A DNA stretch of 64,000 nt from Flavobacteriaceae bacterium (GTDB lineage: Bacteria; Bacteroidota; Bacteroidia; Flavobacteriales; Flavobacteriaceae). The position numbers and the translations under genes are program-made. The notes under the pieces were generated by a model. The model worked only from the letters and a program-made list of their open reading frames with translations. It was not told where the DNA came from and ran no database searches. This document shows, piece after piece, positions 46,826-57,139 of this stretch (position 1 is its first letter; the number at the start of each line of letters is the position of its first letter). Location: the NCBI GenBank assembly GCA_017857815.1, contig JAFMCL010000002.1, positions 46,201 through 110,200 on the forward strand, read 5' to 3'.

Positions 46826-49792
46826 TTAAAAGTCAATATTAATCCCAAATAATATCGAACGAACAGATGGGTGTACGTCCAATTCTATGCCGTAATTACC
46901 CATAGGATCACCGTCACCAGGGAGTTCTGGTGTATATCCTGAAAATCGTTTAAAAATGATAGGGTTTTGTGCTGCCAAATAAATACGTACCTTTTTTATA
47001 TCGTTAATTTCTTTGAATGTGTATCCAAACGTTATATTATCTATTCTAAAAAAATCACCGCTTTCTAAGTAATAAGAAGAAGAGATTGGAACCAAATTAG
47101 AAGGTGCTGGATTATTCGCAGTTGTGTTTCCTTGACTAAAAGAATTATTTGCTATGTTTTGTTCTATATTCTCCCCACCAAATCGCTGAGCCTTTTTTCC
47201 ATTGTATATTTTATTTAGTGCGCTTCCATGCCCTGCAATATTAAAATCCCAATTTCGAAAGCTTATTCCAGTGTTAAGTCCAAAAGACAAAGGTGCTAGG
47301 TAGGACCCAAAATATTTTCGATCGCCTTCGTCAACCTCGGTGTTGTTATTAACATCATCAAAAACAAAATTTCCTCTATTGTCATAACCAATGACTTCAT
47401 ACAAATAAAAACTTCCCAAAGGCTCCCCTAAAGCTAATTTTTTGGTGTATTGACCGTTGTTTATGTCTCCTCCTCTTTGAAAATTTGCCAATGGGTTAGA
47501 AATTTTATTTAAAAGGTTTTTGTTATAAGAGACATTTCCTCCAACACTATATTTAAAGTCTTTTTGAATTACACCATTCCAATTCAGTGAGAGCTCCGCT
47601 CCTTTGTTACTGACTTCTCCCACATGAGTGTTAATAATTCCCTCATTTCCAAAAACATTGGGAATGTCAATTCCGAGAATAACATTGGTGTTTACTCGAT
47701 CATAATAATCAAATTCACCATTCAATCGATTATCAAACAGTGCAAACTCTAGTCCGAGGTCAAATTCACGCGTAACTTCCCATCCTAAATTAGAATCAAT
47801 AATTTTCGTTACTGTTGCCCCCGACTGAACGGACTGTGAACTCCCAAAAGGATATCCCAAGTTCAGTGCAGCAGTTAAAGTGTTTAGCGAAATATCTTGA
47901 TTTCCAAGCTCTCCCCAACTTGCTCGGATTTTCAAGAAATTTATGGTCTTAGATTCCCGAAGGAAAGTTTCATTCGAAACAACCCAACCCAACCCAACCG
48001 AAGGGAAATTGCCCCATGGAGATTGACTACCTCCAAAAGCGCTGGAGCCATCTCTTCTGAGGGTAAATGTTGCTAAATAATTGTTTTTAAAGGAATATTG
48101 AATTCTTGCAAAAAAAGATTGAAGTGTCTTTAAATTTTTTAATGTTCCGCCTGTCACATCCGTTCCAGACTCTCCATTTGAGATGCTAAATAAATTTTCA
48201 TTTTCAAGCACATTATTTCTTGTCGCACTAATGTCATCTCCCTGTCCTTTTTCCATGGAAATCCCTAAAACGGCTTTTATGGAATGATTTTCATTAAATG
48301 TTTTTTTATAACTCAAGAAAGCATTCCATATCCAGTTATAGTTGTTTTCCTTCGTGATTTTTAGGGTATTATTTGCAGCATTAGGTTCCAATACCTTATA
48401 GCTTTCAAATTGACGACTAGGATCTACTGCAAGCCAATTTTCTCTGTTTGAAGTAAACTCTCGATTTCTTAAGTAGTTCGTTTCAATATTAAAATTTGAG
48501 GTCAAATCAAGACTATTAGTTATGTGATAATTTCCTTCAATATTTGCTTGAATAATTAAGTCTTTATTTAATTCATTAAACAACTCTACTCTTGCTAGCG
48601 GATTCCCAACATTATTATATTTACCATAATCATCAAAAGGAACGCCATATCTTCCTGTAAATAAGCCTTCATCGTATTGGGCTGGAATATTTGGGGACTG
48701 CTTATACGCCTCGGTAAACGCTGAATTAGGTTTGGGAACATTTTTATTTAATGAAAGTGATAAGTTGGTTTTAAAAGAAAGTTTATCATTGGGTGCATAG
48801 CTGTTTTTGATGCGGGTATTTAAACGGTTGTATTCACTTCCTTTTACTATGCCTTGTTCATCATATAAATTAACACTAAAATATGTTTTGAATTTTTCAG
48901 ATCCACCACTGACAGACAAATTGTGTTCCGTCACAATGCCTAATTGGGTTATGGTGTCAAACCAGTCTGTTGAATTGTTTTGTAAGATTGGAAATCGGTC
49001 AAAGCCAAATGCTTGATTTGAAAATCGTGAAAACGAATTGGCATCTGCCAGTTGAACTTTGCTTAAAACACCCTTAAATCCAACGTAACTTGAATATAAA
49101 ATATTGGTTTCTTGAGTACTTCCTGATTTGGTTGTAATGATAATTACGCCGTTGGCTCCCCTATTTCCATATATTGAAAGTGAAGAAGCATCTTTAAGAA
49201 TATCAATGGATAGAATATCTGCACTACTCAAATTATCAATTCGGTTCGATATAATTCCATCAACAACATACAGTGGATTTCTACCAGAAAGAACAGTTCC
49301 TAATCCTCTTATTCGCACGACGGGTTGCGCTCCAGGTTCCCCTGAATTAGATATTTGTATCCCTGCGGCTTTCCCCTGAATAGATTGTATTGGGGTGAGC
49401 GCGGGTTGAAGCATAATTTCTTCGGATTTTATGCTTTTTATCGATCCTGTTAAGTCTTTCTTTTCAGAAGTTCCGTAACCAATGACAACGATTTGATCTA
49501 GCTCTTCTATTTTTTGAATCAGCCTAATTTCAAGAGATTTATTATCTCCAAGCATAATTGATTGACTCTCAAATCCTATATAGGAAACTAGAAGAGATGC
49601 TCCACTGTCGGATTCTATCTCAAAAAAACCATTAAAATCCGTTACAACTGCTGTTGACTTTCCCTCAATTAAAACTGTTGCACCTAATAAAGGAAGCTCT
49701 TGATTATCTGTTACTCGACCGGAATATAATACTTGAGTGTATCCAATTTGACTAATAGACAGTAGGAAGAAAAAAAGTCTCATTCTTGACAT
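46826..49792 (-). CDS. susC: SusC/RagA-family TonB-linked outer-membrane transporter
   Basis: 988 residues (985 if the ATG at 49783 is used). A signal peptide is followed by a CarboxypepD_reg-like domain (SGRVTDNQELPLLGATVLIEG), then the SusC plug with QSIQGKAAGIQISNSGEPGAQPVVRIRGLGT and NPLYVVDGII, and a 22-strand barrel ending in SILFGINIDF. First structural gene of the leftward PUL operon. Transport of oligosaccharides released by the GH144 enzyme is inferred. Confidence 0.94.
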   Translation of the reverse strand: MSRMRLFFFLLSISQIGYTQVLYSGRVTDNQELPLLGATVLIEGKSTAVVTDFNGFFEIESDSGASLLVSYIGFESQSIMLGDNKSLEIRLIQKIEELDQIVVIGYGTSEKKDLTGSIKSIKSEEIMLQPALTPIQSIQGKAAGIQISNSGEPGAQPVVRIRGLGTVLSGRNPLYVVDGIISNRIDNLSSADILSIDILKDASSLSIYGNRGANGVIIITTKSGSTQETNILYSSYVGFKGVLSKVQLADANSFSRFSNQAFGFDRFPILQNNSTDWFDTITQLGIVTEHNLSVSGGSEKFKTYFSVNLYDEQGIVKGSEYNRLNTRIKNSYAPNDKLSFKTNLSLSLNKNVPKPNSAFTEAYKQSPNIPAQYDEGLFTGRYGVPFDDYGKYNNVGNPLARVELFNELNKDLIIQANIEGNYHITNSLDLTSNFNIETNYLRNREFTSNRENWLAVDPSRQFESYKVLEPNAANNTLKITKENNYNWIWNAFLSYKKTFNENHSIKAVLGISMEKGQGDDISATRNNVLENENLFSISNGESGTDVTGGTLKNLKTLQSFFARIQYSFKNNYLATFTLRRDGSSAFGGSQSPWGNFPSVGLGWVVSNETFLRESKTINFLKIRASWGELGNQDISLNTLTAALNLGYPFGSSQSVQSGATVTKIIDSNLGWEVTREFDLGLEFALFDNRLNGEFDYYDRVNTNVILGIDIPNVFGNEGIINTHVGEVSNKGAELSLNWNGVIQKDFKYSVGGNVSYNKNLLNKISNPLANFQRGGDINNGQYTKKLALGEPLGSFYLYEVIGYDNRGNFVFDDVNNNTEVDEGDRKYFGSYLAPLSFGLNTGISFRNWDFNIAGHGSALNKIYNGKKAQRFGGENIEQNIANNSFSQGNTTANNPAPSNLVPISSSYYLESGDFFRIDNITFGYTFKEINDIKKVRIYLAAQNPIIFKRFSGYTPELPGDGDPMGNYGIELDVHPSVRSILFGINIDF

Positions 49793-49822
49793 AGGGCTAT
49801 GATCAGATTAATAATGAAGTAT

Positions 49823-49830
49823 CAAAGTTA
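49823..49830 (-). promoter_or_regulatory. -7 element of the susC operon
   Basis: TAACTTTG on the minus strand matches TAnnTTTG and lies 31 bases before the susC start. No TTG-type -33 element is found at 17-23 bases, as expected for a promoter that needs an activator such as the adjacent regulator. Confidence 0.35.
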
Positions 49831-49989
49831 TGTGAAAACTTAGGTAATAACGATTAAGAGCAGTGTATAATAAAACACATCAACACAACACAATATGTTT
49901 CTTATTAATTGATTTTCAGATTATTATATAAATTTTTTATTATTATAATCTAACATCAAAAAATAAAGAGTGATGTATTAATGATGTGA

Positions 49990-52782
49990 CTATTCTAAGT
50001 TGAATTGAAGCAAAAATTTAATGAAACTGGTTTCAGTTTTAATTTTTAATTTTTTCCTCAGTCTATATCGATGTAGTTCAACACTCCTATAAGTGATCCC
50101 TAATAAAGGAGCAATCTCTTTTGAGGTAAGATTCATTTTTAGAAAGTAACATAATTTTAAATCTCGAGGAGTAAGCAGAGGAAATCTAATCAACAAATCA
50201 CGAAAAAAATCTTGATTAATATTATTAAACTTTTCTTCAAAAAACTTCCACTCCTCTAAGTTATCCTGATGTCCTAATGTCCTTATAAGCTCGTTGTATA
50301 GCGCCTTTTCGTTTCTTTTGAAATCAGATTTATTAATGATTTTCTTAACTTTTGAGAGCGTTTTGTTTTTTTTAATTAGATACAATGCACGAATGGCCAA
50401 TTCTTTTTCTTCAGATCTAATTTTTGATTCTAAATTTTCTTTCTCTAATTGATTAAAAACTTTTAACTTATCTAGTTTCTCCTTTTCTATTTCTATAAGA
50501 TGCTGATAATTCATCTCTTTTTCAATTAACGCCCTTTTTTTTCTAAACTTAGATAAGTTATAATTTCTAATAATTAATATAAAAAGTGCCAATAATAGAA
50601 AATAGCCAATAAATGCCCAATAGGAAATATACCATGGTGCTTTAACATTAAAGCTATAAATCGCTTCTGAACTGTATATTCCGTTTTCAACATATCTGAG
50701 CTTAAATTTATAATCACCATGCGGAAGGCGCGTGAACTTTTGTATATGGGGATGTGAGGTTTTCTTCCAAGATTCATCCGCTAGCCCTTCCAATAAATAC
50801 TCATAATGAATTGAATTAATTGGGAATAATGTGTTACTTGAGAACTGAAAAATTATTTCATTTGTCTTGCTTTTAATCGAGAGAGAACCTGGAGCTTCTG
50901 CTGTTTTTCTTTTCCCATCCGATCCATAAGAAACATTCACTATAACAGGTTTTTTTGGCGTGACCAAAGTCTGAGTGATCGTTGGATTAAATCTCATGAA
51001 TCCGTTATCTAAAAAAACATAAATTTTATTATTTATTAATTTTGTGTTAGGTAATCCTTTTAATATCTTATTAGAAAACAAGGTTGAGTTAAAATTAAAC
51101 GACGATTTTGTTTTAAGGTCAAACAGTGTAAAATCGTTTTTAAATTCTTTCATCAAATAACGTTTACCATCTATTGAACTTAAAGTCGTGAAAGGACCAA
51201 TTATTTTTTCTAAGATGAAGTACCTAACCAAAGTATCATTTATGACATCATGTTTGTAAATCAAATTAGGAGCAGTGAGCAATATCTCTTGATTAAACTG
51301 AAAAATATTATCGATTTTATTTTCAGTAAAAAACTCTTCTTTATTCGAAAAGCTGAAAGGGTAAAATGACGTTTGATGTCTTGAAACTCCATTAAAATTT
51401 GATGCGATCCACAAAGAACCATCAAAATTAAAAATAGCCTTCTTACTCGGTAATTTATAGTTTTCAAAATCAAAAGTATTCCATGAACGAACTGTTTTAT
51501 TAAAAACTGTAACTCCTCCATAATTAGTTTGGAGATAATCATTTTGACTTTTAGGAATTTTCACAAAGCTTTTTCCTCCTGAAATACTAGATATTTTTTT
51601 TAAATTATCATCTGTTAATACGAAAGTACCCTTGTTATGCCCTACTATAATTTCATTTTCAATCACTTCTAAATCCCAAACTTGCCCATTGGAGTTTTCA
51701 ATAAAGTCAAAATCATTTTCCTGATCCATAACAAAAATGCCGTGGTTAGTGCCAATAACAAGGTTGTTATTCTCTGGATGCTTTACAATGTCAAATACAG
51801 TACCTAGTTTTCCGGAATAATCCTCATAGAATTCTATGTCATAACCCAAACTAATCACGGACAAACCATTATCCAAACCAAGCCATAAGTTGTTGTTTTG
51901 ATCTTTAAATTGACTTAACACCGTATTATTATTTAACCCTTTCTCGCGATCTAATACATAGCGCAGTTTAGCCTGATGGTCAAAAACCAACAACCCCTTG
52001 TTAATCGAACCAATATATACTTGATCTTCAATTACTGAAATCGTATTTAATTCAAATTGACTTTCATTGTTTTTAAAATTTTTAATCCAAGGTCTTAGAG
52101 TTTTAAAATTGTATTTAAATACACCGTTAAGTTCTGTTCCAATCAATATTTCTTTCCCAAAAGCTGCCAAACTTTTAATAGACATCTGTTTTAAGGGTCC
52201 ACTCCAAGGCAAATACTCGAATTTATTTTTGTTTAACCGATAAATGCCTTTTCCCTTTGTTGTCAAAAAAATCGCATCATTAATTTTAAAACAAAAAACA
52301 GCAGGAGTTGGCAATTCTATTACTTCACCAGAATCAGAGGAACTATCATATAAATAAAGGTGGTTAAAGGATTGAAACAAAATTTTATTCTGATAAGAGA
52401 TTATTTTCCATATTTCATCATTAAAAAAATTTGTGGTGTCAAATTTTTTACTCAACGACTCATATACTAATTCCCCTTCTTTTTCAATCCAATAACCAAA
52501 CTCTTTGTATCCTCCTGTATAAAGTGTGTCTGAAACGAACTGTACGGATCTAATTATCGATTTGTTTGGTAATTGATATTTTTCCCAAAAACCACCATCA
52601 TACCTAAGCAAAAAATGATTGTTTGCGGTGTAGAGAACCCCTTTTTTACTTTGGGTGATGTTCCAATGAGCATTTTCTCCTTTGTAATCAAATTTTGTAA
52701 AATTTTTATAAAACGGGATTGTTTGCTGCCCGAATACATAGAAATTAATAATAAAGCAAAACAGAAAGTGCTTAACATACAT
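49990..52782 (-). CDS. Membrane-spanning PUL regulator: propeller sensor, Y_Y_Y domain, LuxR-type HTH
   Basis: 930 residues. A signal peptide (about 1-18) is followed by a long periplasmic beta-propeller of reg_prop type (repeats such as FKDQNNNLWLGLDNGLSVIS), a Y_Y_Y domain (about 690-755, NSIHYEYLLEGLADESWKKTS...LPHGDYKFKLRY), one membrane helix (about 762-782) and a coiled coil. It closes with a LuxR/GerE-type HTH (LTPRDLKLCYFLKMNLTSKEIAPLLGITYRSVELHRYRLRKKL). No kinase or receiver domain is present, so it is a one-component relative of hybrid two-component PUL sensors. Divergence from or activation of susC is inferred from position upstream on the same strand. Confidence 0.85.
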   Translation of the reverse strand: MYVKHFLFCFIINFYVFGQQTIPFYKNFTKFDYKGENAHWNITQSKKGVLYTANNHFLLRYDGGFWEKYQLPNKSIIRSVQFVSDTLYTGGYKEFGYWIEKEGELVYESLSKKFDTTNFFNDEIWKIISYQNKILFQSFNHLYLYDSSSDSGEVIELPTPAVFCFKINDAIFLTTKGKGIYRLNKNKFEYLPWSGPLKQMSIKSLAAFGKEILIGTELNGVFKYNFKTLRPWIKNFKNNESQFELNTISVIEDQVYIGSINKGLLVFDHQAKLRYVLDREKGLNNNTVLSQFKDQNNNLWLGLDNGLSVISLGYDIEFYEDYSGKLGTVFDIVKHPENNNLVIGTNHGIFVMDQENDFDFIENSNGQVWDLEVIENEIIVGHNKGTFVLTDDNLKKISSISGGKSFVKIPKSQNDYLQTNYGGVTVFNKTVRSWNTFDFENYKLPSKKAIFNFDGSLWIASNFNGVSRHQTSFYPFSFSNKEEFFTENKIDNIFQFNQEILLTAPNLIYKHDVINDTLVRYFILEKIIGPFTTLSSIDGKRYLMKEFKNDFTLFDLKTKSSFNFNSTLFSNKILKGLPNTKLINNKIYVFLDNGFMRFNPTITQTLVTPKKPVIVNVSYGSDGKRKTAEAPGSLSIKSKTNEIIFQFSSNTLFPINSIHYEYLLEGLADESWKKTSHPHIQKFTRLPHGDYKFKLRYVENGIYSSEAIYSFNVKAPWYISYWAFIGYFLLLALFILIIRNYNLSKFRKKRALIEKEMNYQHLIEIEKEKLDKLKVFNQLEKENLESKIRSEEKELAIRALYLIKKNKTLSKVKKIINKSDFKRNEKALYNELIRTLGHQDNLEEWKFFEEKFNNINQDFFRDLLIRFPLLTPRDLKLCYFLKMNLTSKEIAPLLGITYRSVELHRYRLRKKLKIKTETSFIKFLLQFNLE

Positions 52783-52871
52783 GACGTTGGCAGTTTGAGG
52801 TTGAGGTCATCTTAATTTTTAAGTTTAAAAAACAGTCCGTATTCTACAATAAAAGATATAAAATTAAATCC

Positions 52872-53141
52872 CTAGACTAATACCCTTTTGTTTAAGTAAA
52901 AAATCCCTGACGAAAAGTTTGAACCTTCGATAATTCTGATAGTATTCAAAACTGAAAATACTCGAAAACTTAAAGCATAGCTGGGCAAAGAACTCAAAAA
53001 AATAAGATGAAATAGTGCCCCAAAGATCCATAAAAAAGAAGGATGAAGTGAGACAATATAATTATGATAACTTTCGAAAAGCGTTCTTAGCAAAAGTTCA
53101 GAGCGCGAATAATGGTCTTGATAGACTAAAGTTAATTTCAT
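52872..53141 (-). pseudogene. Decayed copy of the DUF4389 gene (N-terminal part)
   Basis: The first 20 residues (MKLTLVYQDHYSRSELLLRT) are nearly those of the intact gene at 40673. Beyond that the similarity is lost in this frame but reappears in another: a shifted frame reads LWGTISSYFF and later SIFSFEYYQ, against LWGSILSFIA and PQSMFEYQV in the intact protein. So the copy carries indels and ends early; only about half of the first domain remains. The short open frame is not a functional gene. Confidence 0.8.
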
Positions 53142-53343
53142 AATTAGATAAGGTTTAGGATGTTACAATCCTAAATATATAAAAAAATAAACAAATTGAT
53201 TGCTTGGTGTTTTTTCTCCTATCATTCAAGTACCAATGTAGTTTTTGAGCTGGTGTATGATAACAACCACTCCAAGCCAAAAGGATTTAAGCAATTGGTG
53301 CTAAAAACATTTGTGAAAAAATTTGTGGTCAATGAAAAATCCT
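53085..53343. repeat. Direct repeat, copy 2 (right edge of the PUL island)
   Basis: Matches 40617-40876 in the same orientation, with a few substitutions and a one-base length change in the left half and a run of more than 120 identical bases in the right half (from about 53217 to 53343). Beyond 53343 the two copies differ. The span between copies contains exactly the PUL. Confidence 0.9.
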
Positions 53344-53360
53344 ACAAAAAAGTAGTCTGA
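53223..53360 (+). pseudogene. 45-codon open tail of an unidentified gene, shared with copy 1
   Basis: On the plus strand a stop-free frame of 45 codons ends in TGA at 53358-53360, with Lys/Phe/Val/Asn-rich composition that looks coding (STNVVFELVYDN ... FVVNEKSYKKVV). No start lies in frame close by. In copy 1 the same frame is present to codon 40 and is then broken by the GH3 junction. It may be the C-terminus of a lost gene, possibly from a mobile element. I do not recognise the family. Confidence 0.35.
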
Positions 53361-53488
53361 CGCCACCAGAATTTATTGTAAATGGTGAAAAGATTTTAAA
53401 TAAGAAAGGGCTCCCCTAGCCGCTTAGATCTAAAAAAAATAGCGCATTTTGATTTAAAATAAAATATTAGATTCTTTAGAGCTAATCC
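53344..53488. other. Intergenic spacer between PUL repeat and sdhB
   Basis: Part of the 705-base gap 52783-53488 that has no intact gene. The left part holds the DUF4389 remnant and direct repeat. This right part holds only the end of the 45-codon tail and AT-rich sequence in which I see no gene or terminator. Confidence 0.5.
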
Positions 53489-54235
53489 TTAGCCCTCTAA
53501 ACTTGCAGAATAGTATTCGCGATTCATACGGGCAATGTTTTCCAACGAAATGCCTTTAGGACACTCCACCTCACACGCACCAGTGTTGGTACAGTTTCCA
53601 AATCCTTCGTCATCCATTTGCTTCACCATGTTCAAAACACGGTCAGTCGCTTCTATTTTACCTTGAGGAAGTAATGCATATTGAGACACTTTAGCGGATA
53701 CGAAAAGCATCGCTGAGGCGTTCTTACAGCTTGCAACACAAGCTCCACAACCAATACAAATTGCTGCGTCAAAAGCTTTGTCTGCATCGTGTTTGTCAAT
53801 CGGAATGGAATTGGCATCTTGAGTATTTCCAGAAGTGTTGACGCTTACAAAACCTCCGGCTTGTTGAATGCGATCAAAGGCAGAACGATCGACAGTCAAA
53901 TCCTTAATAACAGGAAAAGCGTTTGCTCTAAAAGGTTCAATAGTAATGGTATCGCCGTCATTAAATTTACGCATGTGAAGCTGGCAAGTGGTCACCAATC
54001 GATCTGGACCGTGGGCTTCTCCATTAATAAACATGGAACACATGCCACAGATACCTTCACGGCAGTCGTGATCGAAAGCGACAGGGTCGATTCCTTTGAC
54101 CATCAACTCTTCGTTTAGCACATCCATCATTTCTAAAAAAGACATGTCGGGTGATACATCAGAAATGGGATAAGTTTCTATATTTCCTTTTGCAGCTGCA
54201 TTGGCTTGTCTCCAAATTTTTAATGTCAAATTCAT
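53489..54235 (-). CDS. sdhB: Succinate dehydrogenase/fumarate reductase, iron-sulfur subunit
   Basis: 248 residues. Three Fe-S sites are visible: the [2Fe-2S] ligands in [16 protein letters not shown]...TTC, the [4Fe-4S] in [11 protein letters not shown], and the [3Fe-4S] region in [15 protein letters not shown]. It passes electrons from SdhA flavin to the quinone site. Last gene of the leftward sdhCAB operon, 44 bases after sdhA. Confidence 0.96.
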   Translation of the reverse strand: MNLTLKIWRQANAAAKGNIETYPISDVSPDMSFLEMMDVLNEELMVKGIDPVAFDHDCREGICGMCSMFINGEAHGPDRLVTTCQLHMRKFNDGDTITIEPFRANAFPVIKDLTVDRSAFDRIQQAGGFVSVNTSGNTQDANSIPIDKHDADKAFDAAICIGCGACVASCKNASAMLFVSAKVSQYALLPQGKIEATDRVLNMVKQMDDEGFGNCTNTGACEVECPKGISLENIARMNREYYSASLEG

Positions 54236-54279
54236 ATTCTAGTTTATTAGCCAAAGGCGTTTAACATTTTATTTTTTAA

Positions 54280-56283
54280 TTATTTGTAAGATCTTGTTTT
54301 CACTTCAATTTCCTCGAAGTTCAATTCTTCTTTACGTAGGACTGCGTCAGCAGGCTCACCTTTATATTCCCAAGCAGAAACAAAAGTAAAATTCTCGTCA
54401 TCTCGGAGCGCTTCACCTTCTGGAGTTTGAGATTCTTCTCTAAAATGACCACCACAAGACTCTGTTCTTTCGAGCGCATCTTTTGCAAATAATTCTCCTA
54501 ATTCTAAAAAGTCTGCAACACGTCCTGCCTTGGCGAGTTGTTCGTTAAATTCATTTTGTGAACCAGGAACATTAACGTTTTTATAAAAATCTTCACGAAG
54601 TGCTTTGATTTCACGCATTGCATCTTTCAATCCTTTTTCGTTTCGTGACATCCCACATTTGTCCCACATTATTTTACCTAATTTTCGATGGTAATAATCA
54701 ACACTATGGTTTCCTTTGTTATTAATAAAAGCATCCAATTGGTCTTTAACCTCTTTTTCAGCTGCTTCAAATTCAGGGCTATCGATTGGAATCGTACCAG
54801 TTCGAATATCATCAGATAAATAATCTCCTATGGTGTAAGGCAATATAAAATAACCATCCGCCAAACCTTGCATGAGTGCCGAAGCTCCTAAACGATTGGC
54901 TCCGTGGTCTGAGAAATTGGCCTCTCCAATGGCGAAACATCCTGGAATAGATGTCATCAAGTTATAATCAACCCAAACGCCTCCCATGGTATAGTGCACT
55001 GCGGGATAGATCATCATTGGGGTTTCATAAGGGTTTTGGTCTACAATTTTTTCATACATCTGAAAGAGGTTTCCATATTTAGAACGAACCACTTCCTGAC
55101 CAAGATTTTTTACCAGCACCTCATCTTCTTCATTTAATCCTTTGATATGCGCTTGCTCTTTTCCGTAACGAATCACCGCTGCAGCGAAGTCTAAATAGAC
55201 TGCTTCTCCTGTTCTATTCACTCCAAATCCAGCATCACAGCGTTCTTTTGCCGCTCTTGAGGCAACATCTCGTGGAACCAGATTTCCAAAAGCAGGATAA
55301 CGTCGTTCTAAGTAATAATCTCTATCCGCTTCAGACAAATCGGTGGGTTTTAAATTTCCTTCGCGAATCGCTTTGGCATCTTCTAATTTTTTAGGCACCC
55401 ATATTCTTCCATCGTTTCTTAAAGACTCAGACATCAATGTTAATTTTGATTGGTGATCTCCCGAAACAGGAATACAAGTTGGGTGAATCTGTGTAAAGCA
55501 AGGATTTGCAAAGTGCGCTCCTTTTTTATGAATTTTCCATCCAGCCGAAGTGTTGCTTCCCATGGCGTTGGTAGAAAGGAAAAACACATTCCCATAACCT
55601 CCTGATGCTATCACAACCGCATGGGCACTGTGTCTTTCTATTTTTCCATCGACAAGATTTCTCGTAATGATTCCTCTTGCTTTTCCATCAACAACAACCA
55701 AATCCATCATTTCATGGCGGTTATACATTTTAATTTTTCCACGACCAATCTGACGATTCATCGCCGAATAAGCACCCAATAACAACTGCTGCCCTGTCTG
55801 TCCTTTGGCGTAAAACGTTCTGGAAACCAAGACCCCTCCAAAAGAACGGTTATCGAGTAAACCTCCATAATCTCGTGCAAAGGGAACCCCCTGAGCCACA
55901 CATTGGTCAATAATATTTGTCGAAACCTCTGCCAAACGATAAACATTGGCTTCTCGAGAGCGATAATCGCCTCCTTTTATAGTGTCGTAAAAAAGTCGAT
56001 AGGTAGAATCCCCATCTCCTTGATAATTTTTTGCAGCATTAATTCCCCCTTGGGCCGCAATCGAGTGCGCACGACGTGGAGAGTCTTGAAAACAAAATGT
56101 TTTTACATTGTATCCCAATTCCGCCAAAGTAGCCGAGGCAGAAGCTCCTGCCAATCCAGTTCCGACAACAATAACATCTATTTGACGTTTGTTAGCAGGA
56201 CTTACTAAATTGATTTTACTCTTGTGGTTAGTCCATTTATCGGACAAGGGTCCTTTAGGTATTTTTGAATCTAATTTTGCCAT
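54280..56283 (-). CDS. sdhA: Succinate dehydrogenase/fumarate reductase, flavoprotein subunit
   Basis: 667 residues. The FAD-binding [19 protein letters not shown] is near residue 35, the covalent FAD His is in [18 protein letters not shown], and the active-site region includes [11 protein letters not shown] and VPRDVASRA. Its length and the B-type subunits match the single-cytochrome enzyme of Bacteroidota. It oxidises succinate to fumarate in the citric acid cycle at the inner membrane. It begins one base after the sdhC stop. Confidence 0.97.
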   Translation of the reverse strand: MAKLDSKIPKGPLSDKWTNHKSKINLVSPANKRQIDVIVVGTGLAGASASATLAELGYNVKTFCFQDSPRRAHSIAAQGGINAAKNYQGDGDSTYRLFYDTIKGGDYRSREANVYRLAEVSTNIIDQCVAQGVPFARDYGGLLDNRSFGGVLVSRTFYAKGQTGQQLLLGAYSAMNRQIGRGKIKMYNRHEMMDLVVVDGKARGIITRNLVDGKIERHSAHAVVIASGGYGNVFFLSTNAMGSNTSAGWKIHKKGAHFANPCFTQIHPTCIPVSGDHQSKLTLMSESLRNDGRIWVPKKLEDAKAIREGNLKPTDLSEADRDYYLERRYPAFGNLVPRDVASRAAKERCDAGFGVNRTGEAVYLDFAAAVIRYGKEQAHIKGLNEEDEVLVKNLGQEVVRSKYGNLFQMYEKIVDQNPYETPMMIYPAVHYTMGGVWVDYNLMTSIPGCFAIGEANFSDHGANRLGASALMQGLADGYFILPYTIGDYLSDDIRTGTIPIDSPEFEAAEKEVKDQLDAFINNKGNHSVDYYHRKLGKIMWDKCGMSRNEKGLKDAMREIKALREDFYKNVNVPGSQNEFNEQLAKAGRVADFLELGELFAKDALERTESCGGHFREESQTPEGEALRDDENFTFVSAWEYKGEPADAVLRKEELNFEEIEVKTRSYK

Positions 56284-56284
56284 G

Positions 56285-56938
56285 TTACTGTCCGTTTAAA
56301 TGATGAAAAACCGCAATAAAAACAAATCCCAATGGGACCACAATAGAAAAAGCTACTGTAAATAGCTTTATGCTTTTTGAGAATTTATTGTTCACGCCTA
56401 TGGTTTGAAAAGAAGAGGCAAATCCGTGATAAAGATGAAGTGCTAAAAAGAAAAATGACACAGAATAAAGTATCACTTTGATAGGGTCATGGAATTTATG
56501 AACCAACTCTTCATAATATCGATTGGGGTTTTCTGGAAGGAATTCGATGTATTTATAGTTGATTTCTGGAAACCAAAAATCATAGAAATGCAACCCTAAA
56601 AAAGAAAGGATTACGATCCCAGAAAAAATCATATTTCGCGAAACCCAGCTTGCATTTGCAGCCCCGTTAAAGGCGGTGTATTTTATAGATCTGGACTTTC
56701 TATTTTTAATTTCTAAGACAAATCCCATGATGAAATGGAAGAGGACACCAAAAATTAAAATTGGTTGCAATACAAATTGAACCAAGGGGTTCGATCCCAT
56801 AAAGTGAGAAATCGAGTTGAAAGTTTTCTCACTAATGACTGAAGTCATGTTAATCGTAAAGTGCTGTCCTAAAAACAGAACTAAGAAAACACCAGACAAC
56901 GCCATTGCAAGTTTTCTTGCTATAGAAGATGATATCAT
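56285..56938 (-). CDS. sdhC: Succinate dehydrogenase cytochrome b subunit (B-type)
   Basis: 217 residues with five membrane helices. His residues in [26 protein letters not shown] and [13 protein letters not shown] are placed to bind two hemes. This is the single-subunit anchor of B-type, menaquinone-linked enzymes, so no sdhD is expected and none is seen. First gene of the operon. Confidence 0.92.
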   Translation of the reverse strand: MISSSIARKLAMALSGVFLVLFLGQHFTINMTSVISEKTFNSISHFMGSNPLVQFVLQPILIFGVLFHFIMGFVLEIKNRKSRSIKYTAFNGAANASWVSRNMIFSGIVILSFLGLHFYDFWFPEINYKYIEFLPENPNRYYEELVHKFHDPIKVILYSVSFFFLALHLYHGFASSFQTIGVNNKFSKSIKLFTVAFSIVVPLGFVFIAVFHHLNGQ

Positions 56939-56965
56939 ATTTTTTAAAAATTGAATCCTTATTTA

Positions 56966-56997
56966 CAAAATTAACCCATAAAGCTTTAAAAGGCAAA
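56966..56997 (-). promoter_or_regulatory. Promoter of sdhCAB
   Basis: Minus strand TTTG (56997-56994), 20-base spacer, TAATTTTG (56973-56966): a full match to the Bacteroidota consensus, 28 bases before the sdhC start. Confidence 0.6.
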
Positions 56998-57113
56998 GTG
57001 TATTGGTTTTTATTTCACTAATTAATATCATTTTAAATAAAGGCTTTTAAACAGTGTACTGGTAAAAGGTGGATATCATCAAATAAAGTATATTATTTAT
57101 TAAACAAAGTCGC

Positions 57114-57121
57114 TATTTTTG
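57114..57121 (+). promoter_or_regulatory. -7 element of the aminopeptidase P gene
   Basis: TATTTTTG matches TAnnTTTG; no good -33 is seen. It overlaps an in-frame TTG at 57119, so translation from that TTG is unlikely and the ATG at 57140 is preferred. Confidence 0.35.
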
Positions 57122-57139
57122 AAAAACACAAACCAACAG

